This document shows positions 39,724 through 52,146 of a stretch of 64,000 bases of DNA, in pieces. The stretch is from contig QPMI01000047.1 in the NCBI GenBank assembly GCA_004431415.1, positions 124,001 to 188,000 on the forward strand. The letters run 5' to 3'. The notes under the pieces were generated by a model that saw nothing but the letters and a program-made list of their open reading frames with translations, ran no database searches and was not told the origin of the DNA. A program made the translations under genes and the position numbers. The stretch comes from Cyanophora paradoxa (Eukaryota; Glaucocystophyceae; Cyanophorales; Cyanophoraceae). How positions within the stretch are numbered: the first letter of the stretch is position 1; each line of letters opens with the position of its first letter.

Positions 39724-42700
39724 TCACGTATCCCGCCGCACCTGGGGCTGGGCTGGGCTGGGGGCGGGCGGGCAGGCCGCGTGGGGCGGGCGGGCGGCGA
39801 GGGCGGCGCGGGCGCGGCCGAGAGCGTCCTTCAGGTCCTGCACCCTGAGCGGCTTGGAGAGGTAGTCCGCCATGCCGGCCTGAGAGGCACAAAGGCCGCC
39901 GAGGCGCGTGCGTGAGAGGCGCGCGGGGAGGCTCCAAGGCCTCTGGGAGTGAAAGCGGGGAAAGGGGGGGGGGGGGGGCGGCGCCGCTTCGTTCGCACCT
40001 CGAGGCAGCGCTCGCGGTCGCCGCGCATGGCGTTGGCCGTCAGCGCGATGCTGCGAGCGAAGCGAGCGAAGCGAGGCGGCGCCGCGTCAGCCGCCATCGG
40101 ACGCGGCGCGGGAGAGACGGCGCAGGGCCGGGCCGGGCCGAGCGGGCAGATTGGCATCAAGAATAAGCAGCGCAGGGCTGCGGGAACGGGGTTCTACGAG
40201 GCTAGTAAGGTTTACTATAACACTATTGGACAGTATAGGTAGCAGTGCATTTTGGGATGGATGAGAGCTAACGGGGCGGGCCGGGGCGGACATGTGGGGG
40301 GCGGCGGGCCCGAGGCGGGCGGTGATGGCCCGCGAGGCGGCGAGCCCGTCGCAGACCGGCATCTGAGGGGCGGCGGGGCGCCCGTCAGAGGGGCGCCAGC
40401 GGAGCCGGGGGGAGTGGGGAGGCAGGGGTGTTGTAGAAGTCAGGGTGTAGTCTAGACATGCTAGCCACAACTCTAGGGTGGTGCCGGGGGGGGGGGGTAC
40501 GCCTGCCCCACGCACCTGCACGTCCATGAGCACCACGCTGCGAACGAAGCGTCAGCCGGGCGGGGAGGAAGGGGAGGGGGTAGGGGCGCACTCGTAGGGC
40601 CTGGCGCGGCAGGCGTCGATCGCCTCCTGCCCGTTCTGCGCCAGGTCCGCCTGCGCACCCGGCCATGAATGAAGGAAGCTCAGTGAAGCCCGGTAAGCTA
40701 TCATTTAAAGGGCTGCTTGCTGTTTAAGCTAGAAGTTGAAGCTAGAAGCTTATTGTTCAAGCTATCTCTTAAAGGGCTAAGAAGCGCGAGGTCAGCGAGT
40801 CAGCGAGCGGGCCCCGTCTACTACAGCTTGCTGCTGCTTGTAGAGTCGCTGGCTGGGACCGGGGGCCCCTCCGGCTGTTGTTTATAGGGGGGTCTGCCAT
40901 GGGGCCCGAAGAGGGAGGGGAAGGGGCTCTCCCCCCCTCCCCCCCGCCCCCCCCGTCCCCGCTCTCTGTGTACCCACCCAACCCAGGGGGACGGGGGGAG
41001 GAGGGGGGTACACACCTGGGCGCCCATCTTGGAGAGCATGAGCATGACGATGCGGGCGTTCACCGGCTGGTCCTCGGCCACCAGGATCCGCAGCGCGGGG
41101 GCCCCGGCGTCGGGGGCGGGCGAGGCGGCGGAAGGCGGGGCGGCGGAGGGCGGGGGGGCGGAGGGGGCCGCCGGGAGAGGCTCCAAGGAGGCGAGGCCGG
41201 CCGGAGGGGGCGCGGGCGCCAGTGAAGGCTCGAAGGGGCCGGAGGGGGAGAAGGAGCGGGGGGGCCGGAGGGCCGCCGGGGGGGCGAAGGAGGGGGGGAG
41301 GTACGAGGAGTCGGAGGGGGCCGGCGGGGGCGAGGGCGAGGGCCGGGGCGAGCCCACGGCGCCGTCGAAGGACGCGGGGCTCGACCGGCTGCAGACCAGA
41401 GTCACGTGAGATCGGATTGGATCGGATCGGATCAGATCAGATCTGAGCGGACCTCTTGCGGCGGCGCGGGGGCGGGGCGGGCCCGCTGGAGGCGGCGGCG
41501 ATCGCTCGCCCGAGCTCCGCGTAGAGGCGGCTCGTCTGCGGGGCGGGGCAGGCGGGCGAGTCAGAGAGGAAAGGAAAGGAAAGGAAAGGAAAGGAAAGGA
41601 AAGGAAAGGAAAGGAAAGGAAAGGAAAGGAAAGGAGAGGGGACCTTGAGGGGGCAGCTGACGCAGGCGTGGTACCCGAACGGATCCAGCGCGGCCGCGCC
41701 GCCGCCGCCGCCGGCCCCCGCCACGGGCAGGGGCGAGGCGGGGGCCGAGGGCGGGCGCGGGGGGCCCGCCGGAGCGCCGCGGCGGCCGCCTCGATGGCGG
41801 CGCCGCGCTGGATGGCGGCGGAGCGCGGGGAGCGGACCCGCAGCGTCCCCTCGAGATCCGCCCCCGGGTTCGACCCGCGCCGCCGCTTGGCGCTGGGCCC
41901 GGGCTCCCCGGCGGCAGCGGCGGCGGCGGCGGCCGCCAGATCGGCTCCGAAGGGCCGCTTCAGGTTGGGAGGGGGCGCGGCGGCCTCCGTCTGCACGGCC
42001 GCGTCGCGCCGCGCCGGCTCCGCCGCGACCCGCGAGGCCGCTGCGCGCAGGGCAGGCTCGCTCGGCGTCCCGACGGGGGGTACGAGGGCGGGCGAGGGCG
42101 CGAGGGAGAGAAGCGGCGTACCCGGCTGGGAGCCGTCGTCAGTGGACTCGGAGTCGGAGGACGTACCCCCCTCCTCGTCCATAGCGGTCCCGAAGCACGC
42201 GTGGCCCATGTGGGGGCTTCCGGGGGGGTCAGGAGGGGGATGGGGGGGAAAGGGGGGGGGGATAGGGGAAACTTTAGGGCGCACGGGCTCCGGGTGGGGG
42301 CGGTGGGGGCGGGCAGGCTCGACGGGGTACCGACGAGGGAGGCCGGTCCGAGCCTGCGCGCGCTCGTGAGGCCGGCGCGGGGTACAGCGAGCCGGAAGGA
42401 GAGGGGGGTACCGGCGGGCCATGTAGAGCTCGGAGGACCACGGGGCGACGCGAACGAAGGCACAGCCGGCGAGGCCCGCCGCCGCCGCGTCGCGGGGCAG
42501 GGCGAGCAGGCCGCTCCTGCGGGGGGAAAAGGGGGGGGGGGGGAACGTTCGCCCGAGCCGGAGAGGCGCCCGCGCGAAGGCACGCGCACCCCTGGGCGCC
42601 GCCCTCGGCGGAGGAGCAGACGAGGACGACGCGCGGGGGCCGCGGGCCGGCGGCGGGGCCGCCGCCGGGGCCGCCGCCCACCCGCGGAGGACCTCCATCG

Positions 42701-45700
42701 CCTCCTCCGCGCTGCGGGTGAGCCTAAGCCTCGCGAGCCCCGAGTCCGAGCCTCGCGAGCCCCGGCTCTACGGCTCGACGGCTCTACGGACCTGGCCGCG
42801 GGAGGACGCGGGCGCCGGCGGCGGAGCAGAGGGCGCGCAGGTAGAGGGCCGTAGAGGCCGGCCCGCAGAGGGGCGCCCCCAGCAGCTCCGCGGACGACGC
42901 CGGCAGCCGCTCAAGCACCGGCGCGGGGCCGCCGGCGGCCGCGGCCGGCGGCGGCGGCGGCGCCTGCGCCTGCGCTTGTGCTGGGGGCCTGCGGCGCGGG
43001 TCAGCTCTCCCTTTCCTTTTCCTTTCCTTTCCTTTCCATTCTTTCCGGACCTCAAGGGCGATGAGGACGTCGGCGCCGGCGAGGGAGAGCGCGCTGGCCC
43101 CGCGGGGCGTCGGCGCCGGCGCCGCGAAGCTCCCCGCCGCGCACAGCCGCAGCCGCAGCGAGAAGGTCGAGCCGGCGCCCAGCTCGCTGGAGAGGAGTCA
43201 GAAAAAGGAAAGGAAAGGAAAGGAAAGGAAGGGAAAGGAAAGGGGAGGGGGGGGGGGGGACCTGGAGACGGCGATGTCGCCTCCTAGGAGCTGGGCGAGG
43301 CGGCGGGAGATGCAGAGGCCGAGGCCCGTACCCCCGAACTGCCGCGTCAGCGACGCGTCGCACACCGAGAACCTGCGGCGGGGGCGGGGGCGGGGGCGGG
43401 GTCAGCGACTTAGTGTGGGCCGGGGCGGCGAGACGAGGCGAGGCAAGGGCGGGGGCGGGTCAGCTCTCTCTGGCGCCATGCCATTCCCCCCTCCTCGCCC
43501 TCCCCCTCCCCCCCCCTACCTCCTCCCCTCTCGCACCAGCGGAAGAGCTTGTCGATCTGGTCGGCGGCGATGCCGACGCCCGAGTCGATGACGTCGAAGA
43601 CAAGGTCCCATAGGCGCCAGGGGCTGCTCCCCTCGCCCTCCCCGTGCCCGTGCCCGTGGCCGTGCCCGTGGCCGTGTGCGTGGCCCTCGGCGCGGCCCCC
43701 GTGCGCCGCGCAGTCGCTGTGTGTGTGTGTGCGCGCGGGTCAGAAGAGCGGATCGGATGGGATCGGGTCGGACCTGCAGCAGGCGGCGTGCGGGTCGGTG
43801 CCGTCCTCCGGCGGCACGGGCGCCCCGTACACTGCGAACGAAGTCAGAGAGAGAGAGAGAGAGAACGAAGAAAGAAAGAAGAAAGAGGAGAGAAGAGAGG
43901 GGACCGCGGAGGGAGACGCCGCCGGCGAGGGTGAACTTGAGCGAGTTGCCCAGCAGGTTCACCAGGATCTGCGGGGGGCGGGGGCGGGGGCGGGAGGGCG
44001 GGGTCGCCCCGGTCGGTCAGTCAGGGGCGCCGAGGCCGGGCGAGGCGAGGCGAGGCGATGGAGAGCGCGAGGGGGAGGAGCGGCCGAAGCTCTATCTACC
44101 CGTCTATCTCAGCCTCATCTATCTGGTCTAGTCACTGACGGGCGGGGCGCCCCGACGGAGCCGCCTGTCCCAGCTTTGGGGGGGAGGCGGGGGGGTTGGG
44201 GGGAAGGGGAAGGGGGAAGGGGGGGGGGGGGGGGGGGGGGGGAAAGGGGGTCGGACCTGGCGGAGGCGGGACTCGTCGGAGAGGAGGAGGGCGGGCACGC
44301 CGGGTCCACGAACGACGAGAGCTCCAGGCCCTGGGGGGGGGGGGAGAAATGGGGGGGTCAGGCGCGTTCAAGGGGGGAGGAGCGAGGGGGGGGAAGAGGG
44401 GGGGGGTAGGGCACCTTCTTGCCGGCGGCGGGGCAGAAGAGGTCGACGACCTCGTCGAGGAGGTGGCGCAGCTCCAGCGGCCGCTCCTCGATGTCGATGC
44501 GCCCGTACCTGCCCGGGAGGAGGAGGAGGTCAGGGGTAGGTGAGACGAGGCGAGGAGGCGAGGAGGTTGGGTTGGGAGGCTAGGAGGCCTCGGAGGCGAG
44601 GAGCTGTAGAGGCTCAGGAGGCTTGGGCGGGCGGGGGGCGCACTCGAGCTTCTGGTTGTCGAGGATGTCGTTGATGATCCCCAGCAGCGCGTTCCCCGAC
44701 GCCTGCCCGCGCGCGAGCAGGGCCGTGAGCCGCAGGCTAAGCTAGGCCAAGGGGGCCGGGGCTAAGCCTGAGGCGAGGCCTCGCTTGGCGTGGCCTGGCC
44801 TGGCGTGGCCCGGCGGGCCGGACCTCGATGATGGCGACGAGCTCGCGACTTATGTCATTCTATACAAGCATGGCCGTGGGCCGAGGGCCGCAGGCCTTAT
44901 ATTAAACTAAACTATACGGGGCCTATAAGGGGGCGGGGGCTAAGCCTAAGCTACGCCCGAGCCCTAGGCCCGGCCCGGCACGGCCCGGCGCGGCGCGGCC
45001 TCCCGCACCTCGATGATTGCGACGAGCTCGCGCTGGTGCGGGCTCAGCCCCGAGTCCAGCAGCAGCTCCGCCACCCCGATCACCGCGTTCATCGGCGTCC
45101 TGCGCGAGCCCCCCGGCCCGTGAGGCCCCGCGGGGTGCGAGGCCCGCCCCGTCCAGACTCGCGTTCTGGCCTAGTCCAGCGAGGGGCCGAGTCCCTACCC
45201 CCCGGCCGGCCCGGTCCATCCTAGTCCGGAACGAGGCAGGCGCGCCTCGCCCCGCGGGGCCCCGCGCCCTCGCCCTCGACCCCCGCTCCCTCGCCCTTCC
45301 CCCCCCCCCCCCCCCCCCCCCTCCTCACCGTATCTCGTGGGACATCATGGAGAGGAAGTCGGACTTGACGCGGCACGCGTTCAGCGCCTCCATACGCGCA
45401 ACCTCCAGCGCCGCGTTCTGGTTACAAGGGGCCGTGAGCCCAGGCCCTACGCTAGCTAGCTGCGCCAGCTGGGCCAGGGCTCCTCACCTGAGCGGCGACG
45501 CGCTCGCGCTGGCGCCGCTCCTGGTCCAGAACGCTCGCGTCTGAGCGGGGGGGGAGGAGCCGCCTCAGATCAGATCGGAGCGGGTGGGGCGGACCCCCGC
45601 TCGCTCCGGGGGGCGCACGGGCGATCGCGATGCCGAGCTGGGCCGAGACCGCGCTGCGCGGGGCGGGGCGGGGCGGCGTCGGGCGGGGCGAGGGCGAGGG

Positions 45701-48700
45701 CGGGGCACGTGGGGCGGGGCGGGGCGGGGGCGGGGGTGGGGTACTACACGCACTGGAGGAGCTCGACGTCTTCCGGGGCGAACGCTCGCCTCTCGCAGAA
45801 GTGAACGGTCACCATGCCTGGCCGCAGGTGCAAGCGGAACCTGAGGTGAGCCGGGGCCCCTCCCTCCCTGTTCGATCGAGCGGCGCGCACCGTTAACGTG
45901 GGCGCCGTAGTGCGTGGAGACGGAGATGGCGGCCTGCACGTTCAGGTGCTCGCAGTAGCTCGCCCACAGCGGGTGCTGCCCCCGAAACGAACAAGCAAGT
46001 GAGATAGACAGAAGGAGAGGCGAGAGAAGGCACGAGCGCGGGGCTCAGTAGAGCTCTGGATCCGGGAGGGGAGGGGGGGCGGAGGAGGAAAAAAAGAGGG
46101 GGGGGGGGGAGGTACAACGGAGCGGACCTTGGCGTACTTGGAGGCGGAGATGTCGTCGATGGCGATGACGCCCTCCGCCTGCAGCTGCACGTAGAACTCC
46201 TGCAGCGGGTGCTGCGCGGAGGGAGGAAGGGAGTGAGGGGAGGGAGGAAGGGAGGGAGTGAGGGGGAGAGGCTTTATCAAACCCTTCTTTAGCCGCTTTA
46301 GAGGGGGAGGGGAGAGGGGGGTACGGCACCTCCTCGAGGGGGCAGGAGGACTTGAAGGTGCCGAAGGCGTGCCACGACTCCATCGGCCGGCTGCACGCCT
46401 CCCTGCGCGCGCCCCCAAGGCCGTTGGGAAAAGGGAATGGGAGACAAGGCGCTTGTTCGCTCTCGTGAAACCGGGGCCCCAGAAGCGCGCGTGTGTGTGT
46501 GTGGGGGGGGGGGTACGCACGTCTTGCACTTGTCGGGGGAGCAGCGGATGGACTCGTAGCAGACGGGGCGGGAGCGGTAGCGGCCCTCCGAGGCCACCCA
46601 GTCCACGCAGTGCATGAAGACCCTGAGGGGGGGAGGGAGGAGGGAGGGAGGAGGGGGGGAGGGAGAAAGACCGTGAGAGAGAGAGATCGGGCGCACACCA
46701 TCTTGCTCTTCTTTATGATAAGACTCTTCTTATCCAGGCGACTTTAGATCGGGCGCACTCTATCTTCCTCTTCTTTATGATTGGAACTTATGATAAGAAC
46801 TCTTCTCATCCAGGCGACGTTGGAATTAGATCGGGCGCACCGGGAGGCGTTGAAGACGTCGCAGATGCGGCGCGTCGCCGACTGGAAGATCACCGCCTCG
46901 TCCAGCGTCTGCCGGATCTCCCTGCGCCCCGCTCAGATCAGATCCGATCCGATCCGGTCCGATCTGATCTGACCTCGTGATCGAGTCGATGAGGTTGGCG
47001 CGCTGGAGCTGCCGCTGGAGCGCCGCGTTCTGCCGGTTGATCTCGTCCACGTACTTCGCCTCTGAAAGGGAGCGAGGGGGGAAAGGGGAAGCGGCGAGGG
47101 CGCGGCGGTCAGAGAGAACGGGGAGAGGAAGGGGCGGGCGTCGGAGGAACAGGGAGGGAGGGCAGGGCGGGCGGGGCGGGGCGGGCGGGGCGGGGCGGGG
47201 CGGGGCCGGCTGGGCGGCGCGGCGCGACGTGGCGGGGCGCACGGGCGATGGCGAGGGCGAGCTTGTCGGCGACGTTCTGCGCGAACGTCAGAGCGGTGCG
47301 GATCTTGGATCTCACATCTCCCAGCGCCCAAACCAGCTCCTCCTCTATGGCATGCCCTCTAAGAGACGTATGCGGCCCCCCAAAAGCGGCGCGCCTGTAT
47401 GAACGCGATGTCGTCGTCGCTCCATACGCGCTCCTGGAAGCACTGGTGCAGCGTGATCCACCCTAAGGCGGGCCGGCTAAGGCGAGAGCAGCGGACGGTG
47501 CTGAGCGGGGGCGGCAGGCACCGTTCAGCTTGCCCCGGTACGTCGTCTTGACCTGCGGGCCGCGGGTTCGAATTCGAATCCCGGTGGGACCCGGAAACAA
47601 GAGGAGAGAAAAAAATCTCGAGGGGTACCTGGACCATGGACGCGATGTGCGACGCGCGGAAGATCTCGGGGTACGCGCCCTCCGACCCGAACATCTGGGT
47701 ACGGTGGCGCATGGGCCCTCGGAAACGGACCCGCCCGGAATCGAACCCGCGTCCGCGAACCTTGACGACAGAGTTGGCAACCAGCGCGTTCATATCGGGG
47801 GCCTCCCAGCGCTGCATGACCTGCGGCGGGCCTTCCCTCTCAGGACGGGGAGGGGGGGGGGGATGAAGGGGGTGGGGGGTACGGACCCCCGCGACCTCCT
47901 CCTTAGACATTTTGTCGTGCGGGTCTGAGGGAGGGGGGCGCGCGGGTCGGTCAGAGGCCGGCGGCAGTGCGTCCGCGCCCGCGGCCGGCTGGAGGCCAGG
48001 GCTGGGCCGGCGGCGAAGCTGGGTTCTCTCTCGGCCATTTATTCACACGCCATCGATCGGGCGCGCGCAACGCAAAGCGAAGCAGAGCGGAGCGGAGCAA
48101 AGCAGACGGGACCGCACCGATGAACTTGCTGACGCCGGGCGCCTCGTAACTGCAGATGTTCGCGAAGTCTGATGGGCGGGCGGTGAGAAGGGAGGGAGGG
48201 CGAGAGGTGGGGCGGGGGGCGGGGGCGGACCGCCGGTGCCGTCAGGGTTCACGGTGGCCTTTGTGATGATGCAGCGGGAGGCCCCGATCGACTGCAAGCG
48301 GCCCGGCGTCAGTTAGATAGATAGATAGTTAGGGCCGATAGATAGTTAGCTAGATAGATAGATAGTTAGATAGATAGTTAGATCGACTGCGCGGCGCGGG
48401 GCGGAGCGGAGTCGATCGGGGATAGATAGTTTGTGATCGACTGCAAGCGGCCCGGCGCGGGGCGGGACGCGGGCCGCGTCAGAGGCGCGGCGCGGGGCGG
48501 GGCGGGGCTGGGTTCGTGGCGGGTGCGGGCGGTCCGATCTAGCCCCCCACGCCGTACTAGCCCCGCCCGCCCCGTCCCCCCGCCCCCGCCCCCGCCCCCC
48601 GCCTCGCACCTCGAGGACGAGGCGGCAGGTCGTCTCGTAGATCTCCTGCTCGTCCAGCGACTGCCGCATCGCCTGCACGCGCGAGAGAGAGATCGTAAGG

Positions 48701-50914
48701 TGGGCTCTTCAAGAGGAGCGAAAAGTTGTGGGCTTTGGAATCGATTTCTATGAGACTAAAAAAAAACTATTCTATAAAACTATAATCGAGGGGGCGGGGG
48801 GAGAGAGGGGGGGGCGGGTGGCGCACGTGGGTGATGCGGTGGGCCAGGGCGGCGCGCTGCGGGGCGGGGCGGGGCGGGCGGGGCGGGGCGGGGGCGTCAG
48901 CGGCGGGGGCGGCGGGGGCGGGAGGGCGGTCTCGCGGCGCGCCTCGTTCTGGCGTGCGAGGGCGGCGGAGCGCAGCCGCTCCTCCCGCAGCTTCCGGTCC
49001 GTTAGGAGCGCCGCCCCGACCTGCGCCGCCGCCCTCAGAAAGAAAGAAAGCGCCCAAGTTGCTATCTTAGTTGGTTAGGTGGATTCTTGCTATCTTGAGC
49101 TTAGTTACTTCGGGTGGGCCGCCCGGACGGGGGTACCTTGTTCGCGACGGTGTAGAGGGCGCCGCGGTCGAGGCTCGGGGCCCAGGCGGCGGGGCCGCGG
49201 GACGTGGCGAGGAGCAGGACTCCGTTCGCGAGCGTCGGCTGCTCGTGCGCGTGGAACTGCGTGCCCCCATCGGTCAGCCAGAGGGACGCGCGCGCGCCCC
49301 GCCGCGATCGGCCAGAGGGAGCGACGCCGGCTCAGCGGCTCCCCCTTTGTCGCTGTGTAATTTGCGTCGTACGGGGACGGGGGGTACGCACGGCGCGGAG
49401 GAGGAGCGCCGAGGCGGCGGCGGAGGCCTCCAGGGCGCCCCGGAGCACGCTCCCCTGCGGCAGCTCCGACGGCGCCAGCGGCTGCGGAGAATGCTCAGGC
49501 GAGCTCGCGCGGGCGGGCTCAGGTGAGGTGGGGGGGTAGACGGATGGAGGGCGCACGGCGTCGCTGGAGGAGTAGTCCTCGATCTCGCTGCGGAGGCGGG
49601 CCCCCGCCTCCGCTTCCAGCCCGGAGACGTACCCGGCCACCGACCGCAGCGCCGTACCCGGCGCCAGCGCCTCCCCAACCACCTGGCCCCCCGCGGATCA
49701 AATTCGGATCCAATTCGGATTTGATCCGCGGATCAAACTCGAATTTGATCCGCGCACGGAGAGGCCGCCCTCAGGCTCGAAGGCGAGAAACAGGGAGAGC
49801 TCCGCGTCGGCGACGGCGCGGGCGCCCTCCGGGGCCCCCGAGAGCCCTTCCTTCCGCATCCGCTCGCCCGCCGAGACCAGCGCATCGGAGAGGAACAGGC
49901 GCCGCTGCCGCAGTGCCGTCCGGCGTCGGACTCGGGCGCGGATCGGCGCGCGCCCGCGGCGCTCACCTCGAGCTCCCGCCGCGACGCCCGCTCCTCGGCG
50001 GACTCCTCGAGCGAGCAGAGCGCTGCGCGGGCGGGCCTGAGCGGCGGCGGGAGCGGCGGCCTCGGGGGCGGGCGCGCGGACCGGCGCCGAACTGTTGCAG
50101 CACAGAGTCGAACGCGTCTCCCTCCGCGTCGCTGAGGTCCGGCCGGTCCTCCGCCTGCGCGCCCGCCGTGCGTCGCTCAGCCGCGGCGCCGCGCAGCGCA
50201 GTCTGCCGGGCGGGCGGCGCGCACGAATGCGCAGCAGACGATGATGCGCGACTGGCCGCGGAAGGGCCGCTTCAGGTCCACGGCGCCCGAGTACCAGGAG
50301 CCCTTTCCCTCGTCCCGCACGGCGCGCCGCCGCTCGGGCGTCCGCGGCCGGCTCTCGTTCGAGCGCGGTGACTCCGCGGCGTCGCCGGCGCGGCGCCACA
50401 CCACCAGCGGCCCGTCGCCCTCGACCGGGAGGGATTGAAGCGGAACGCCGGGCCGGACCCATTCGAACGCGACGGCCTTCCCGCCCGTGTAAACGCGCGT
50501 CCTGCGGCGCGGCGCGGGTTCGAAGAGGGTGGCATGATTAGCACCGCAGCAGCGTACCTGTCGCTTCCCAAGCCCGCACTCTGCGGAAAGAATGTCTATG
50601 TTAGATGCGGCCAGCGGCGGGCGGCGAGCTCGGCGCGGGCGGCGGCGCCGCGCCCTGCAACGGCGGCGCACCAGGCACTCGGCGAGGAGTTCAAAGAGGG
50701 CGCTCGCGTCGGCTGCGAGCCGGTAAGAGCCGCTCCATTTCAACACCGCGGCCAGCAGGCTGCGCCGCCAATCAGCCCGCGGCCGCGCCGCAGGCGGGCG
50801 AGCGGCCGGAGAGCCCGGAACAGACCCGTCGCCGCCGCAGGCCATCGCCCCGTTCAGCGCCGCAGCCCGCCGCGCTGTTCTGCAGCCGCCGCCGGCAGGC
50901 ACAATTGCCAGCAA
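39724..50914 (-). CDS. Hybrid histidine kinase with several GAF domains and receiver domain
   Basis: A very exon-rich leftward gene; the 5' limit is uncertain. GAF-like segments are seen at about 48.7-47.4 kb ([33 protein letters not shown]) and 46.9-45.7 kb ([30 protein letters not shown]). The H-box is [10 protein letters not shown] at about 45330-45360, joined with correct phase to [17 protein letters not shown] at 45.1 kb. The N-box is [17 protein letters not shown] (43.95 kb), G1 [15 protein letters not shown] (43.58 kb) and G2 [20 protein letters not shown] (43.3 kb). A receiver-like region (about 42.8-42.4 kb) lacks clear phospho-acceptor motifs. The final receiver has [18 protein letters not shown] (41.1 kb), VVLMDVQ / MPVCDGLAA (40.5-40.3 kb), [11 protein letters not shown] (40.0 kb) and YLSKPL (39.86 kb), so D, T and K residues are present. 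It should autophosphorylate on His and pass phosphate to Asp in response to a cytosolic GAF ligand. No membrane segment is evident. Confidence 0.8.
41567..41636. repeat. GGAAA pentanucleotide microsatellite in a kinase intron
   Basis: About 14 units of GGAAA in a row. On the coding (minus) strand it is a TTTCC polypyrimidine tract between kinase exons. A shorter AGGAAA tract lies at about 43203-43243 in another intron of the same gene. Confidence 0.8.
48311..48383. repeat. GATA/GTTA microsatellite in a kinase intron
   Basis: Irregular repeats of TAGATAGATAGTTAG in the intron between two GAF exons of the histidine kinase gene. Confidence 0.7.
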
Positions 50915-52146
50915 GTAACTGATTGTCGAAGAGTTCGAAGTGGAGCTGGACTCTGCTGCTGGAGCCGCCGCGATTTCGCCGCCGCCACAACCACCGTTTG
51001 CCCGCTAGCGCTTCGCCGGGCCGGTACCGGTGCTTGCTCAAGCTCTTCGGTCCTCTACCGGTCGGCGGCTAGATTGCGGCTAGATTGCGGATCTCAGAAC
51101 GAACGGATCAGGAGCCTCGGGCCCTCGACTACTAGTAGTACTGCCGCTACTGCGGCCTCGATCGACGTGTAGTAGTCGTCGTATACGCGTACTCCGGCGG
51201 CGACCGGCGCGGATCCCGGACAACGCGGTACCGTAGTACGCACGTAACGCACCCGCGCCGCGCGCCGCGCGCCGCGCCGCGGGGTTCAAGGGGGTTACCG
51301 GTACTCGGACTTGCTCCCTCATGCAGACAGTCACACTGGCTCACAGGCGGGCCCAATGGCCCATTCAGCTCGTGAATTGGGGTACACGTTTTCGGGGCTC
51401 GATGACCGACGGTTCGAATATCGAATTCGCTGCTGCGCATGCATATGCGCAATGCGCATGCTGTGTGATCGTGCCCGGCCGGCGCCGCATATATATGCCA
51501 TGATGCATGCGCACGATCGCGATCGATCGCGATCGCGAGGCCGGGCGACGCGAGCCTGCGATCGCGAGTCTGCGACTCTGCGCGCGACTCCTGCCTCGGA
51601 CAAGAGGCTCAGCGGCTGTGCATGCGGGCCTGCGGCTGCGTAACGACCCGTCGGACTCCTCCCCTCGGACCTGAGCATGCGCGACGTTAACGCCGAGCAT
51701 GCGCATGCATCGCTATATAGCTAGCTACTTCGGCCGCGGATGCACTGCGCATGCGGCACACGCGCGCGCAGCGCGAGGCAATGCTGCGCATGCTGCGCGG
51801 CGGCTGCGCTGCATGCGCAATTTTTGCAAGCCCAGGGCCCAGCTGCAGCTGCAGGGGCCAGCAGGGCTGCTAGCCCTAGCTATTGTGGGCCCTAGGCCCT
51901 CCCCGCCAGCGCTCGAAAACCCGCTCAGCGGCTGAAGCTCATAGCTGGCGCCCGCTCTGCACTCTTCGAGCACCATACGCCCCGAAAGCACGCTCGGCGG
52001 ACGAACTAGGGGAGGGGGCTGACTTCGACTGAGCCTCCGGTCTTTAGGAGAATCGGGTGCGCCTCCGAGCCCGGCTGGCAACTTGGCATCGAGGCCGCTG
52101 AGCCGGCGTCGGCACTCCCTGCGAGCCAGTCCGCTCTGGGCCCGAG
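50915..52146. other. Host intergenic region rich in palindromes
   Basis: It separates the 5' end of the kinase gene from the 3' end of the zinc-knuckle gene. Dense self-complementary words occur (GATCGCGATCGATCGCGATC near 51515-51537, and TGCGCATGC repeatedly at 51430-51830). No supported gene. Confidence 0.4.

Noticed and set aside
47727-47752. tRNA gene
   Set aside because: Only a B-box-like T-arm is present; no A-box, acceptor stem or anticodon arm can be drawn in the 66-nt intron.
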